This document shows positions 46,000 through 56,358 of a stretch of DNA of 64,000 nucleotides, in pieces. The notes beneath the pieces are model-generated. The model did no database searches. It was not told the DNA's origin and was given only the letters and a program-made list of their open reading frames with translations. Positions within the stretch are counted from its first letter, which is position 1. Each line of letters begins with the position of its first letter. Origin of the DNA: Plectrocnemia conspersa (Eukaryota > Arthropoda > Insecta > Trichoptera > Polycentropodidae). The translations under genes and the position numbers were made by a program. The stretch spans positions 310,001 through 374,000 of the forward strand of contig VTFK01000170.1 in the NCBI GenBank assembly GCA_009617715.1, written 5' to 3'.

Positions 46000-47150
46000 C
46001 TATTGGCATACTGAGATTCGCTGCGCGAGGTATTTCTCAGCCCATTTATGAGAAAGTCATATTCTGCAAATTAACACATTTCCTTACTTTTTAAATGTCT
46101 GTAAACTGATGTAGGCGACACGTTGAGTTTTTGTATCATTAAACTCAGGCCTACATTAATGGCAGCCCTAAATCCTCACTAACAACCCTTGATGATTACT
46201 CGCCCTTACGTAGATATGCAATTTAAAAACCACATTTGACCTTTTCTGAGTTTAATGGAATATCTGCGCATTGCATTACATATGTTTTTAACTGCAATTG
46301 TCGTATTATGATAATATAGCTTACTCGAAATCATTTTATCTCCACTGCCATTGTTCATTTAGGGTTGAAGACATCGATAAAAAAATATTCCGTTATTAAA
46401 TTGCATCATTTATACGAAAACTATTAAAAATCACCGAAAGAATAGTAAAATTATTGTTCATGTAAAAAAAACGCAATGACTATTGGGACAATTTTTTTGC
46501 GTATATAGAAGTGAATTATATATTATTTATATATGCCGATTGCAGTTTCTTCTTTATTTTTTTGTTATATGACTGTGTTTTGATTACTAATATTCAAGTT
46601 ATTCATAAATATATTTTTTATCAAGTTGTGTTATTTTCACACTGTTAACCTTTTTGATTGTCCATTTTATTATATTGTATGAGATTTTTTCTACGACTTT
46701 TATTTTAGCTGTATTATTTTTATTTTTCAAATTATTGCTATTGTAACTATTGTACATTTGGTGTTAACTTCTAAATCTTTACATAAAATATAGTGTTTAA
46801 AATGTATGCACTATGTTTTATAATTTAAAATTATGATTTATTACAAAATAATTAAATCAAAGTTTTTGTTAAAAAACGGATTTTTTTAACCCATCCGTGC
46901 CTGTGGGGTCTATTGATTGTATTACTGTGTATTTTACAAAATAGTCGCAATAAAGTGCAAGATTATTGAGCAGTGCTATTTTCAATTTCTGTGCAAATTA
47001 TATTGTCGTTAACAGCAGCACGATTTTCTCGAGTGATATCATTTTAAAATTATCCTATTTACAAGAATATATCTACGGGTCACAGTAAATTGAAACCACT
47101 TCTGGTAATCCAGAACAAACGCGATGATAATCACAATGCGTTAGATACCC
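46000..47150. other. AT-rich intron DNA
   Basis: No coding region or repeat recognised. Confidence 0.45.
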
Positions 47151-47194
47151 TGCACCCCGACTGAAAAAAATCAGAGTGCGATCTCATGATATCA

Positions 47195-47540
47195 TGATTT
47201 TTTCATCCCCGAAGACACAATAGGCAATTGGGGGGCACTTTTATTCGGCACGGGGTACCCGTTTGGGTTTGGGGTTGTTGTCAGTTTCGTCCGCATTCCC
47301 ATGAAATTGGTCACGGGGCAGCGGGGATATAGCATATAGTAACCCGAGACCGGCGCCCCCCATTCGCTTATGGCTTTATTCAATTATGTTTTAACATTAA
47401 CCCCGAAGCATATTTACAAAGTCAAATGTGTCGAAAAGTGCTCGCGTATAAACACACGACTCCTCCCTCCTAGTCAAATTGTCAGTGGGGGGGGTAATGG
47501 AGCGGCAGTTTCACTTGTCAGTGATAGATAAATAGCCGAC
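47195..47540. promoter_or_regulatory. GC-rich non-repeat island
   Basis: CACGGGGTACCCGTTTGGGT, GAGACCGGCGCCCCCCATTC, a G-run GTGGGGGGGGTAATGG and GCCGACACGCGATCCGATGA. It has short open frames only. Candidate intronic regulatory DNA. Confidence 0.3.
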
Positions 47541-48950
47541 ACGCGATCCGATGATCTATCCTAACATAAATCCAGTCTAGGAGAGTCTGATTGTCTTTTG
47601 TCATGCTCGACTGGAACGCTCGTGAGAGCTGTTGCTGCAACATTGCCGCTTGATGCATCTCGTACGTGGGCTGTTCGTTTATTCCATAAATTGAGTGGCT
47701 TAGATTAAAAAAAAAGATATTTTAAAAAGTTGAGACAGATATGTGTTATTGTAAATTAAATAAAAATTACATAATTTTTTGACTGTACAAAAAAAATATA
47801 TAACACTAATAAAAAGTATACTGGTGCTGATACAAGGTAGTAAGAAAATATAAAACCCAAAGTAAGAATATACATTTTATTTATCATTAGAATTAACAAC
47901 TATTATTATAAATATGTTTGATTTGTATGGAAGTTTTGGCTGGAGATAGCAATAAATTGAAGCAAAACATTGTAGCTATGATAAGGCACATTTACTCCAC
48001 CTTGAATTTGGCCGAAAAAGTTATGTATTTAAATACAATGAATTTTAATGAAATAAAAATATTAAAAAATGTGAAATGAAAATCTATAAAACATATCCTG
48101 AAAATATCTTTTAAAATATGTCATTTCAGTGAAATCATATTGGAATAGATTTTCACTGGTAGATATATATTTTTACTGGGGAAAATATAATTGATTTGGA
48201 AGGAACTATATCTATATATTTTTCATATGTAGTAATATATACATTACCACACCTATTATTGTCATTCGATTATTCGCTTCCATTACAACAAATCATCATC
48301 CTAATGAAATTTGTTCTCTTCAACTTACAATAATCGACAGGTGAAAATGAGAACTATCATTTCTCAAGAAACGAAACTAGAATGCTTATTCGAGAGTGAA
48401 ATAATAAAATAAATAATTTATTATTGGTTCTAAGCTTGAGCTTAATTTATTTACAGATCACTTACATATTTAATATTGTTTCTAAATATATTAATAGTAG
48501 ATCTATATTTCATAATTGAATGGATTATTCGTGAGCTCGAGAAATTTATATGTATATTGATGAATTGATTCATATTTTCACATTTCACATTTTACATTTT
48601 ATTATCCATAATTTATGTACTCTCTAATCTACGTATGTGAACTTGGATCGAAATTGTGTTGTCATAGTTGATGTTTTAATGAATGTATTGTAATTGTGGC
48701 ACGTGTCATTTGGCGTACAGGAGTGGATACAATTATGATAGTCCGAGGGCTCAGCGTTCACACGTGGCGAACAATAGATTTGCAGCATCCACCACAATAA
48801 ATCACAACGTCTATCAATACCAAAATCTGATGGGAATGTGTAATAATATATCGCATGATCCTACGTAGCATATTTAAATAAAAAAACAGTAATGCTTTAA
48901 AACTCGATTTGTGCACTTTTTACGATTAAATTTAATATTATCATACATTT
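47540..48950. other. AT-rich DNA with one MITE scrap
   Basis: CTTGAATTTGGCCGAAAAAG followed by AATACAATGAATTTTAATGA at 47995-48070 matches part of the 184-bp MITE at 29334. Nothing else was identified. Confidence 0.4.
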
Positions 48951-48955
48951 TATAT

Positions 48956-49277
48956 TAGTCCAGTCAAATAAGGGTTTAACCTCGGAATGAAAGGTAACAA
49001 GCTGAAATTTTGCATAGACCTTTGTTTTGCCATTCTAAAGATAGGGTGAAAAGTCTCATTAGATATCGTGTCTGCTAATCAAGATATTAAAGGTCAAAGG
49101 TCATAATAATAGTTTTTTTGCAAAAATCTCGCCTTCTTTGCGTCACATATCATTAGATGTTTCACAAAACTTATAGAAAATAAAATTTTCTACAAGTTTG
49201 TTTTAATTTATTTCTTCGTATGGTTAATGGTTTTCGAGATATAGCGCGGGGAGTGGGAAGCGCGCATCCGTTTATAG
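48956..49277. repeat. Left long terminal inverted repeat
   Basis: Runs from TAGTCCAGTCAAATAAGG to CGCATCCGTTTATAG. Landmarks shared with the right arm in inverted form: AACAAGCTGAAATTTTGCA, GGTGAAAAGTCTCAT, GTGTCTGCTAATCAAGAT, TTAAAGGTCAAAGGTCA and GATATAGCGCG. Confidence 0.8.
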
Positions 49278-49906
49278 GATAACGCTATGTAAACTACGGA
49301 GCCAGAGTTACCTGCACATTCTTCCACAGTTTCATAGGAAACATCGCAAATTGTTATCTGCTGAATGAACCCATCTAAAGCATTATAACTTTCAATCTCC
49401 ATATCTTCAAAAATCATCATCGATAATGCAAAAAGTAATAGCGTATGGCCTCTGATACTTCTTGCAAAAGCGTGACCATCCAACATTTTGTCGACAGAAT
49501 TCGAAGCATAAATTGTACTGAGAGCTTCCTTGATTCCGCTTCCATTCATTATATACCCTATGCATCTAATAAAAGACATAAGCATATAAAAGCCTCCTAG
49601 TTTCACAACTACTCTGGACAAGTCTGAGTTAGCATCTGAAGCTGCTACGATTTCACGTACTTTTATGTACAACGGCTGATCAAAAGTTATTAAGCATGTT
49701 CTTTGTTCATGTTTCTTGGCAGTGTTTATAGTACACTGTAATGTAGTGTAAATTGTGTCCATATTACTCGCAGGATGATGAATAAAAGTAAGAAACAGAA
49801 TCCGAGAAGTTACAAAGTTCTCATTGTTTTTTGTAAGTTGTTCGATAAATCCATTCCACCCTGGCAACGGTGAGATATTTTTCCACTTTTCGTACATCCA
49901 CAACAA
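49208..49906 (-). CDS. C-terminal ORF of the long-TIR element
   Basis: The 232-codon open frame is the longest in the window. It begins MLWMYEKWKNISPLPGWNGF, continues SRILFLTFIHHPASNMDTIY, then RTCLITFDQPLYIKVREIVA, LSRVVVKLGGFYMLMSFIRC, IGYIMNGSGIKEALSTIYAS and VDKMLDGHAFARSIRGHTLL. I recall the pattern FDQPLY.KA..I....LGGFH.LMSF.G.IGY.M.GSGL.E.L...Y....V..ML.GHA..RA.R.H from many arthropod and cnidarian hypothetical proteins. No catalytic motif is evident to me. The last 20 or so codons fall inside the left inverted repeat. The apparent start is internal, since matching sequence continues upstream at 49942-50187 in another frame. Confidence 0.7.
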   Translation of the reverse strand: MLWMYEKWKNISPLPGWNGFIEQLTKNNENFVTSRILFLTFIHHPASNMDTIYTTLQCTINTAKKHEQRTCLITFDQPLYIKVREIVAASDANSDLSRVVVKLGGFYMLMSFIRCIGYIMNGSGIKEALSTIYASNSVDKMLDGHAFARSIRGHTLLLFALSMMIFEDMEIESYNALDGFIQQITICDVSYETVEECAGNSGSVVYIALSYKRMRASHSPRYISKTINHTKK

Positions 49907-49941
49907 ATTAACTACTTTAAATATTTGTTCGGTTAGTTCTT

Positions 49942-50187
49942 CTACATCATTAAAATTTTGAACTTGAATCTCTTGCTCAATCCGGGTACGACATGATTTT
50001 CATACACTAGAAGGGGTATATGTGATAGTGCTGCTAACTCCTTTGCACTTGGTTTTGTTGTAAATTTCTTTATGCGGTCATCGGATACAACTTCAGATTT
50101 TGAAGTTATTATTTTTATCATTCCCATTATATGAACAGTATTATAGCCATCAAGAGTATAAATATTTTTCTGCATTATCCGCTGCAT
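49942..50187 (-). pseudogene. Middle segment of the long-TIR element gene
   Basis: The frame contains NIYTLDGYNTVHIMGMIKII, then KKFTTKPSAKELAALSHIPL and LVYENHVVPGLSKRF. It joins by a frameshift to the 49208-49906 frame. In the family I recall, the equivalent text is D.N..TLDG.NTFH.MG.I...TP followed by a P...LA...H.PL..Y. segment. The ATG at 50187 is not a true start. Confidence 0.65.
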
Positions 50188-50301
50188 ACTGTACTAAGGC
50201 ACTTGACTCTGATGGTTGATTACGAGGCTGTGGGTGATAAACAGCTGAAATTTAACATTTTACAGTATCACTATATGAAGCGAAAAAACCTAAGATTGAC
50301 A

Positions 50302-50370
50302 AAACATCCAAAAGTCTTTTTGGATGTTTGGCCTATCTGTATTTCTTCAATGAAGAAATACAGATAGGCC
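50302..50370. repeat. Two adjacent perfect hairpins inside the element gene
   Basis: First: AAACATCCAAAA (50302-50313), loop GTCT, TTTTGGATGTTT. Second: GGCCTATCTGTATTTCTTCA (50330-50349), one base, then its exact 20-bp reverse complement (50351-50370). They abut directly. Confidence 0.85.
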
Positions 50371-50379
50371 TATTAATAA

Positions 50380-50950
50380 CTGCGAAGAAAAGGACCGTCT
50401 TCGTATGGAAGTCATTATAGCATGACTTATAGCTGTGTATTTCGTTTTAAAATGCCCCGTCTTTCCTTTTCTGTTCTTTATAATAACTTCTTGCAGAAAA
50501 TGTAATAAAGTTTTCGGAATTTCTTCATTAATATTTTACTCGGGGGCGGATAGGACTTGGTCTCAACAACAGAAGATCGAATATCTTCTCAAATAATCGC
50601 CGCAGCAGCTTTCACTACGCGCAAGTGTTCTTCTTCCGAAGTGCCTTTTTTATTTTCATACCAAGCTATGGATAAAATTTAAGCTTGAGCATCGCGGAAT
50701 GATCCAATCTTCGTTGTAATTATATTATCAGTTAAATATTTTTCTCTTAATTTGGAAATGATCTTATCATCTGGTACATACTCGGTAAGGACATCTCTCA
50801 ACTCTTTCAATTTTTTTGCACAAGTTTCTTGTCGAGCAATATTTCATTCTTAATTCCTAATAATACAATGAAGAAAGTAATAAAATTATGGTTCAAACGA
50901 CTTGCCGATACCACTTTTTTCACGATTGTTTACTTTTTCAAAGCTTATAC
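50380..50950 (-). pseudogene. N-terminal remnant of the long-TIR element gene
   Basis: Minus-strand text with several stops: LREKYLTDNIITTKIGSFRD, AQ-ILSIAWYENKKGTSEEE, HLRVVKAAAAII-EDIRSSV and ETKSYPPPSKIL. The ..YPPP.. motif and the AA.II..DI stretch sit where I recall them upstream of the TLDG region in this family. It is interrupted by stops and by the hairpins at 50302-50370. Confidence 0.55.
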
Positions 50951-50983
50951 TAAGTTAAGCAGGTAGAAATACTCGCTGGATTC

Positions 50984-51314
50984 TATAAACGGATGTACGC
51001 CTCCCACTCTTCGCGCTATATCTCAAAAACGGTTAATGATACAAAACAAATATTATGTCCAAACTTGTACAAAATTTTATGCTTTACAAGTTTTGGAAAG
51101 CATCTAATGACGTGCGAGGCATACAACGCGAGATATTTTCAAAAAAACAAATTTTGTGACCTTTGACCTTTGAAATCTTGATTAGCAGACACGATATTTT
51201 ATGAGACTTTTCACCCTGTCCTTAAAACACCAAAACGAAGGTCTGTGCAAAATTTCAGCTTGTTATCTTTCATTCCGAGATTTAGCCTTTATTTCGCCTT
51301 ATTTGACTGGACTA
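50984..51314. repeat. Right long terminal inverted repeat
   Basis: Runs from CTATAAACGGATGTACGC to CCTTATTTGACTGGACTA. It is the inverted partner of 48956-49277, with scattered mismatches and small indels. Confidence 0.8.
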
Positions 51315-51319
51315 TATAT

Positions 51320-53095
51320 GATTTCAGGAAATCAGGAAAAATAATATACACAGTGACACCTAGGTAAGTATAATTCGTTCTAGAAACGAGCTCGTATTTA
51401 AAAACTTAATTTTATCATAAGAAATTATAAAAACTAAAGATGATTCATTCTAAAACCCAAAAATATTTATATAAAAATGATTAACACATAATACATGTAT
51501 TTTTTTAAAGAGGATGAATAGGAGCATAAGAAGACTTTGAGTAGCAAATTCTTTTCCAAAATATATGTCTTCACTGAAAGAAGAATTATCGGCTTTGTTG
51601 GGAAGAAAGTGGCGCAATACTTACTGCTCGTATTGCAAGACATTCAACTCATTTATCAAGTCAAAATTTATTATTTTTTTTTGTTTATATTGCGAAACAT
51701 TTTTAAACCAAATTACTCGCAATCCGAAATTTCACGGTATATTTAATAATATGAATTATTGTTCTGAAAGTTAATAATATTTTAAAGATACTTAGATAAA
51801 ATTACGATCACAATTCCATTAACAAACAATGCTTGTGCCATGTTAAACAGACTTTATAGTTGAAGCATCTCTACGTGATTGAAGGTGATTCTAATTGACA
51901 TCTATGACAGAGTGTCAACCTCAGAAGCGGGGGCTAAACGAAGAAGAGTCTGGGACAGATAAATCTGGAGGGCTGGGCCGATGGGGGCACGCGGCCCCAA
52001 TGGATCCCATTCACCGGCGACAATAGCGGGTATAAATCTCCACTCACACGATTGTTGTCAAACATGCGACAGGGTTTCGCTCCACCGAGATTACCATATT
52101 ATCCTCATCATCTATATTTTCTATATCTGTGATATACACATTTATATATTATATAACATGCACGTGCGCGATAGACAGAAAATCAGTGAACTAACGTGTA
52201 ATATATTTGGCGGCTGCAGCTTCACTCTTCTCAAATTTATATTGATCATATTAAAGACTACCACTTTCGAGAAATACAGTCAAGAGACGAATTCAAAAAT
52301 TTAGTGAAGATAAAATATTAGCTAAAAGAGGATATGCGTAACCTTTTCCTTACAATTTGATAAATCAACTGGTGTGATGGATACTGCACAATTAATGATA
52401 TTTATTCGGATGGAATTTTAAATAATTTTTAGTAACAGAGTTTCTATTACAAAAAAAATTAAACTTCTTGAGAAGATATATTTATAGCTTTTAATAACTT
52501 TATAATAGAAAAAAATATAAATTGCTTTCGATTACGACATATAATGCTCTATATATGTTATATTGTTTTATGCCAGCAAGATGAAAATTATCTAAGCTTT
52601 TTTTGCTATTACTGCATTATCCACCAGAAAATTTTATTTTAAAAAATCTATTATATGAAAACTAATTTTATATCTTTAAAATAATCAATTCTACACGAGG
52701 CAGTTAAAATACCAATATATTGTGGTTTTCATTTTTACATTGCCTCTATTTTCAAATAACTTGGTTTTGATGGTCATTTCTTCGTTATTTTTGCTGCTGA
52801 CACTTTTAATAAGTTGCAGCACTAGCAATATGTTACACCTGTTACAAATTCAAGATTATTTACTCGTTGCCAGCATTTTTGTGAATCTCATAAATAAATG
52901 TGTAATAATTATTTTAACGATATTTAACAGTTTAGTTACACCAAAAAGTTGAGTAATAATTATGTTTTTAAGTATGGCCAGGTCTTCAGACACGTTCCGG
53001 AAATTTGCAGAAGTGACGACATTATTATTGTACAATAAACATTCCCAAAGAAAAATATCAACCATCGCATGCGTTTCGAAGTCTAAAAAATCGAT
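51320..53095. other. AT-rich DNA with a small GC-rich patch
   Basis: A GC-richer patch at 51925-52080 (GGGCCGATGGGGGCACGCGG, ACCGGCGACAATAGCGGG) breaks otherwise AT-rich sequence. Frames of 60-107 codons (51537-51774, 51981-52304, 52722-52952) have no recognisable features. Confidence 0.4.
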
Positions 53096-53099
53096 CAAA

Positions 53100-53760
53100 A
53101 CATGTCCTTAAAAATTTAGCAGAAAGCAGATCACACCTCGTACTGACTGCAAAATCAAAGATGTCTGTCTCCAATATTGCAAAAACAGACCTTGATGGTC
53201 AACGAAAAAGGTATCAAAGTTTCCAAAATAACAGTCCAAAGGAGATTGGCTGAGGAGAGCCTCATGGGTAATCGTTCAGCTAAAAACCTCCCTTCACGGC
53301 CGGGATGGGTCAAAGCACAAAAAACACATACTATTGAGGATTGAAATCGGCTCACTAGCATTTTATTGGTTTTTAAGTTTTAAAAATTCCAATTTTGTGA
53401 TTATGGTATTTTTTCAGGTGTGCTTTTCTGACAAGTAAACATTCCAAATTTTGATGAACAAATCATCGTAGAAATTCTATTGGGACTGTCTCGTGAAGAC
53501 TGTCAAACACCCTGTCAGTATCATTGTGTGTTCAGTCAAATCCTCCAAGGGGATGGGGCGCCTCCATATCGTGCAAGGGACTATGAAGCAAGACTATTAC
53601 AAACAAGTACTGGAAAATCGGTTACTGCCTCAAGTAGGATAATAGTTACCGAGTGGTCAGAAGAATATGTTCATGCATACTCCATACCCTGCCATAATGC
53701 CAGGAGTGTCACTACATTCCTGATTGAAAAAAGTGCAGATTTTGCTTAAAGTTATAGTTA
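53100..53760 (+). pseudogene. Tc1-like transposase relic
   Basis: Plus-strand pieces: GIKVSKITVQRRLAEESLMG then NRSAKNLPSRPGWVKAQKTH near 53200-53330, the second helix-turn-helix of Tc1-type transposases (VS..TV.RRL.E.GL.GR.A..KP). After about 130 bp of unrelated sequence come VKHPVSIIVCSVKSSKGMGR and LHIVQGTMKQDYYKQVLENR near 53500-53620, the region between the first two catalytic acids (SVMVWG..S..G.G.L....GT.....Y..IL...L.P). No intact catalytic triad or termini remain. Confidence 0.8.
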
Positions 53761-53799
53761 CCTACAATTTACAAGCAAAGGTGGTTATTGAATCTATCA

Positions 53800-54450
53800 T
53801 TTTTAACAGACTTTAGCTCAAAACTCAGTGATTTTAATCTTGAATTATAAGAGAAATATTTTTTTTATTAAATATAAACGCTCGATAAAAGCTTTTTCAT
53901 CACTTATTATACATATTTTTAAAGCAAATTTTAATAGTGGGTACTTAATATTTTATTGCTAAGGTCAGTGTGAGCTTATTTATATATATTTAAAGTTGAA
54001 TTTTTATGACAGTATAGAATTCTTAAGCACCCTGTATATGTTTGTTAACTAAATCCAATGTGTCAATTTTTTTCAAAATGGCGACAAGTATACAAATTTA
54101 AACACTCGTAACTCAGTAGGTTTAAATTTTAACGAAAAAATCGCTATACATGAAACGTTTAAAAGCCTAAGCTACATCCAAATAAAACATAAAAAAAATA
54201 GTTTTTTGCTTCAAAACAAGCGGACCCCCATACGAGCCATTTTGAGACTTTCAGAAGATTTAACGCTCTTAACTGCTTGGTTTTAAAGATTAAAAATTAA
54301 ATTTTTAGTATCGTATAGAACTACCGAGCACCCTCTATACGTTCTGTATGAAAAAAATATATAATTTTTTTTTACAAAATGGCATCCAATGTAAAAATTA
54401 AAAGTGTCATAACTTTGCAAAATGTAATCCTACTGAAAAATGTCGTATGA
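53800..54450 (-). repeat. Degenerate 290-bp tandem repeat, reverse
   Basis: On the minus strand, GCAAAGTTATGACACTTTTA (54.42 kb), CTGAGTTACGAGTGTTTAAA (54.12 kb) and CTGAGTTTTGAGC (53.83 kb) recur about 290 bp apart. GAGGGTGCTCGGTAGTTCTA and ACAGGGTGCTTAAGAATTCT do likewise. Same family as 21800-22290, inverted. It directly follows the Tc1-like relic. Confidence 0.65.
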
Positions 54451-55310
54451 AAAAAGTGTTTAAAAGCTTAATTTTCATTTAAAAAATAATTTTATTTATT
54501 TTTTTTTAATAAAAAACGAGTCTCATTAAAAAATATTTTCGTATATATTATAATATTACTCAAATCGACCCACGCAAACTGTCGAAATTGAAAATGTTTA
54601 AAAACAATTTAAAGTGAGATTCGAAGATTTTGATAAGATTGAAAATATCACAGTATAATTAATCGCAAGTCAAATTTATACAAAATTTTAAGCAAATCAG
54701 AAAGTTGGAAATAACTTAAAATAAATTAAAATCAAAAGATTGTATTTGGAAATACATTAAGATAAATAAGCAATCCCGACAAATGCGATAAAAAAAATGT
54801 ATGTCATGTTTTGGCTCTACGTATTTGTCTGAATCTGATGTGAACATTATAAAATCAAATATTCTTTGAATGGTAAACATCTTGACCAATTTTTACGATC
54901 AGTTCTTTCATCGTAAAATCCTTACATTAAAAATATTTCTTAATCTGGCCAATGTCAACGATCTCATTAAGAATATTTATTCTAATGTAGTATTTACTAT
55001 GTTTCTATTTTTTTATGATTATATTTTAAATTAATTTTATAAAAATTTTACATTTGTAAGCGTTGTATAAAATATAATATTATAATATTATTTCTCTTCT
55101 GCAATGATTTTTAATAGAAAGAAGTAGATCGCAACTACAGAAAGGTAGGGCTGTCCTGTGTTTTAGTAACAGAAGAGCGAAAGATCGAGCCTTATTACTA
55201 TCACATCAAAATATATGTACATGTATGTGCGAATTATTGAATATCTTATTTCAAACAATGAATCTAGTATAAAGACACTAACAAATCATGCCTCACCACC
55301 ACTACCGAAG
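54450..55310. other. AT-rich DNA, no gene seen
   Basis: No coding region or repeat recognised. Confidence 0.45.
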
Positions 55311-55780
55311 AAGAAAATATAAGTTTTCGTCACCGCGACGAATCGGTGGCAGCCAAGCAACCACCAGCCTTCGCCTTTTCACCCCCTAAACGAGAGAGGG
55401 CCGTTCCAACCCCTTTGCGTTCACTAGAGGGCGGGAAGAAGGAGAAGAGAAGAAGAGACAGAACAGAAAGAGGAGATAGAGAACGGCGTGCATTGTTTTC
55501 TTTTGTATTTGAAAAATGGCGGCTGCGGAAGCTGTAATGGCGAAGCGCCGGAAACCGGCGTACTCAGGTTGGCCCCGGCTTTTGAAAACACAACGCCTTT
55601 TGTTGGTCGGCGTACGGGGACTTGGGCTCCTTTTGAGGTTGTGTGTGTGTAAGAAAGCGTGGCATAAGAAGAAGACGCTCCACTTTCGCTCGCTCTTCAG
55701 CCACTTTATTATTGTGCCGCGGCTAGGTATTGTCCGGGCGAAAATATGCGTGCCGAGCACAAAGACGACCGGGAAAATGG
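55310..55780. promoter_or_regulatory. GC-rich island with AAAATGGCGGC motif
   Basis: The largest GC-rich block in the window. Includes a purine tract (GGGCGGGAAGAAGGAGAAGA), AAAATGGCGGCTGCGGAAGC at 55513 (a YY1/Pho-type AANATGGCGGC site common at promoters) and CCGGCGTACTCAGGTTGGCC. Long open frames exist on both strands (115 codons plus at 55516-55863, 152 codons minus at 55386-55844) but neither looks protein-like nor is framed by splice sites. Possible internal promoter or enhancer. Confidence 0.4.
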
Positions 55781-56358
55781 CAAGAAAATCGGATGAAATG
55801 CATATACATGGTGTAGTAACTTGCATTAATAAATATAAATACACATATACATATTTAGTCTAATTAAAACGTCATTTTAGTGCGATTAGTCAGACTACAA
55901 TTCTATGGAAATATTTTTTTAAACGCAAGGTAATTTATTTTAATTAAATTAAGATTAATCATAGCCTTACAGATTATCTCAATGCGCAAATTGGTTTAAA
56001 ACAATACATAGTGTTATCACAATACATAAAAATAAATACATAAAGAGCATATTTATATTAAAATTAGTATATGATACGAACAGCTACAGGCGAGTCGGCT
56101 ACAAGAGGACGCGATTGTGATTCTCGAAGACATTTTGGATCGCAATAGTTTGCTTCTCGACAACACCTTTCAGTAGTTTGAGAAAATGCTTAGCGACTAA
56201 TGAATTTGTACTAGAATTCAGTGAATCGTATTCCAACGCTCTTATAACCAAATATCCCTTTGAAAATGTATCTCAAGAACGTTTTCCACAATTTTTTAAA
56301 TAAGAGAGAGAATTTAGTTATAGATCCCGATTTAAGAATGCTGCGAACTAAAGTGTCA

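Larger units (their letters stand above)
48956..51314 (-). mobile_element. Long-TIR element encoding an unplaced protein family
   Basis: This 2359-bp unit is bounded by inverted repeats of about 325 bp (48956-49277 and 50984-51314). The outermost bases are TAGTCCAGTCAAATAAGG and CCTTATTTGACTGGACTA. TATAT directly flanks both ends (48951-48955 and 51315-51319), a possible 5-bp target duplication in AT-rich DNA. The arms match at most positions along their full length. A single minus-strand gene, now broken, fills the space between them (see 49208-49906, 49942-50187 and 50380-50950). I know no named superfamily with this combination; a DNA transposon is inferred from structure. Confidence 0.78.

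Noticed and set aside
55386..55844. 152-codon minus-strand and 115-codon plus-strand frames as host genes
   Set aside because: They overlap in a GC-rich, low-complexity block, have no splice framing, and show runs such as LFLFCLFFSSPSS typical of composition artefacts.
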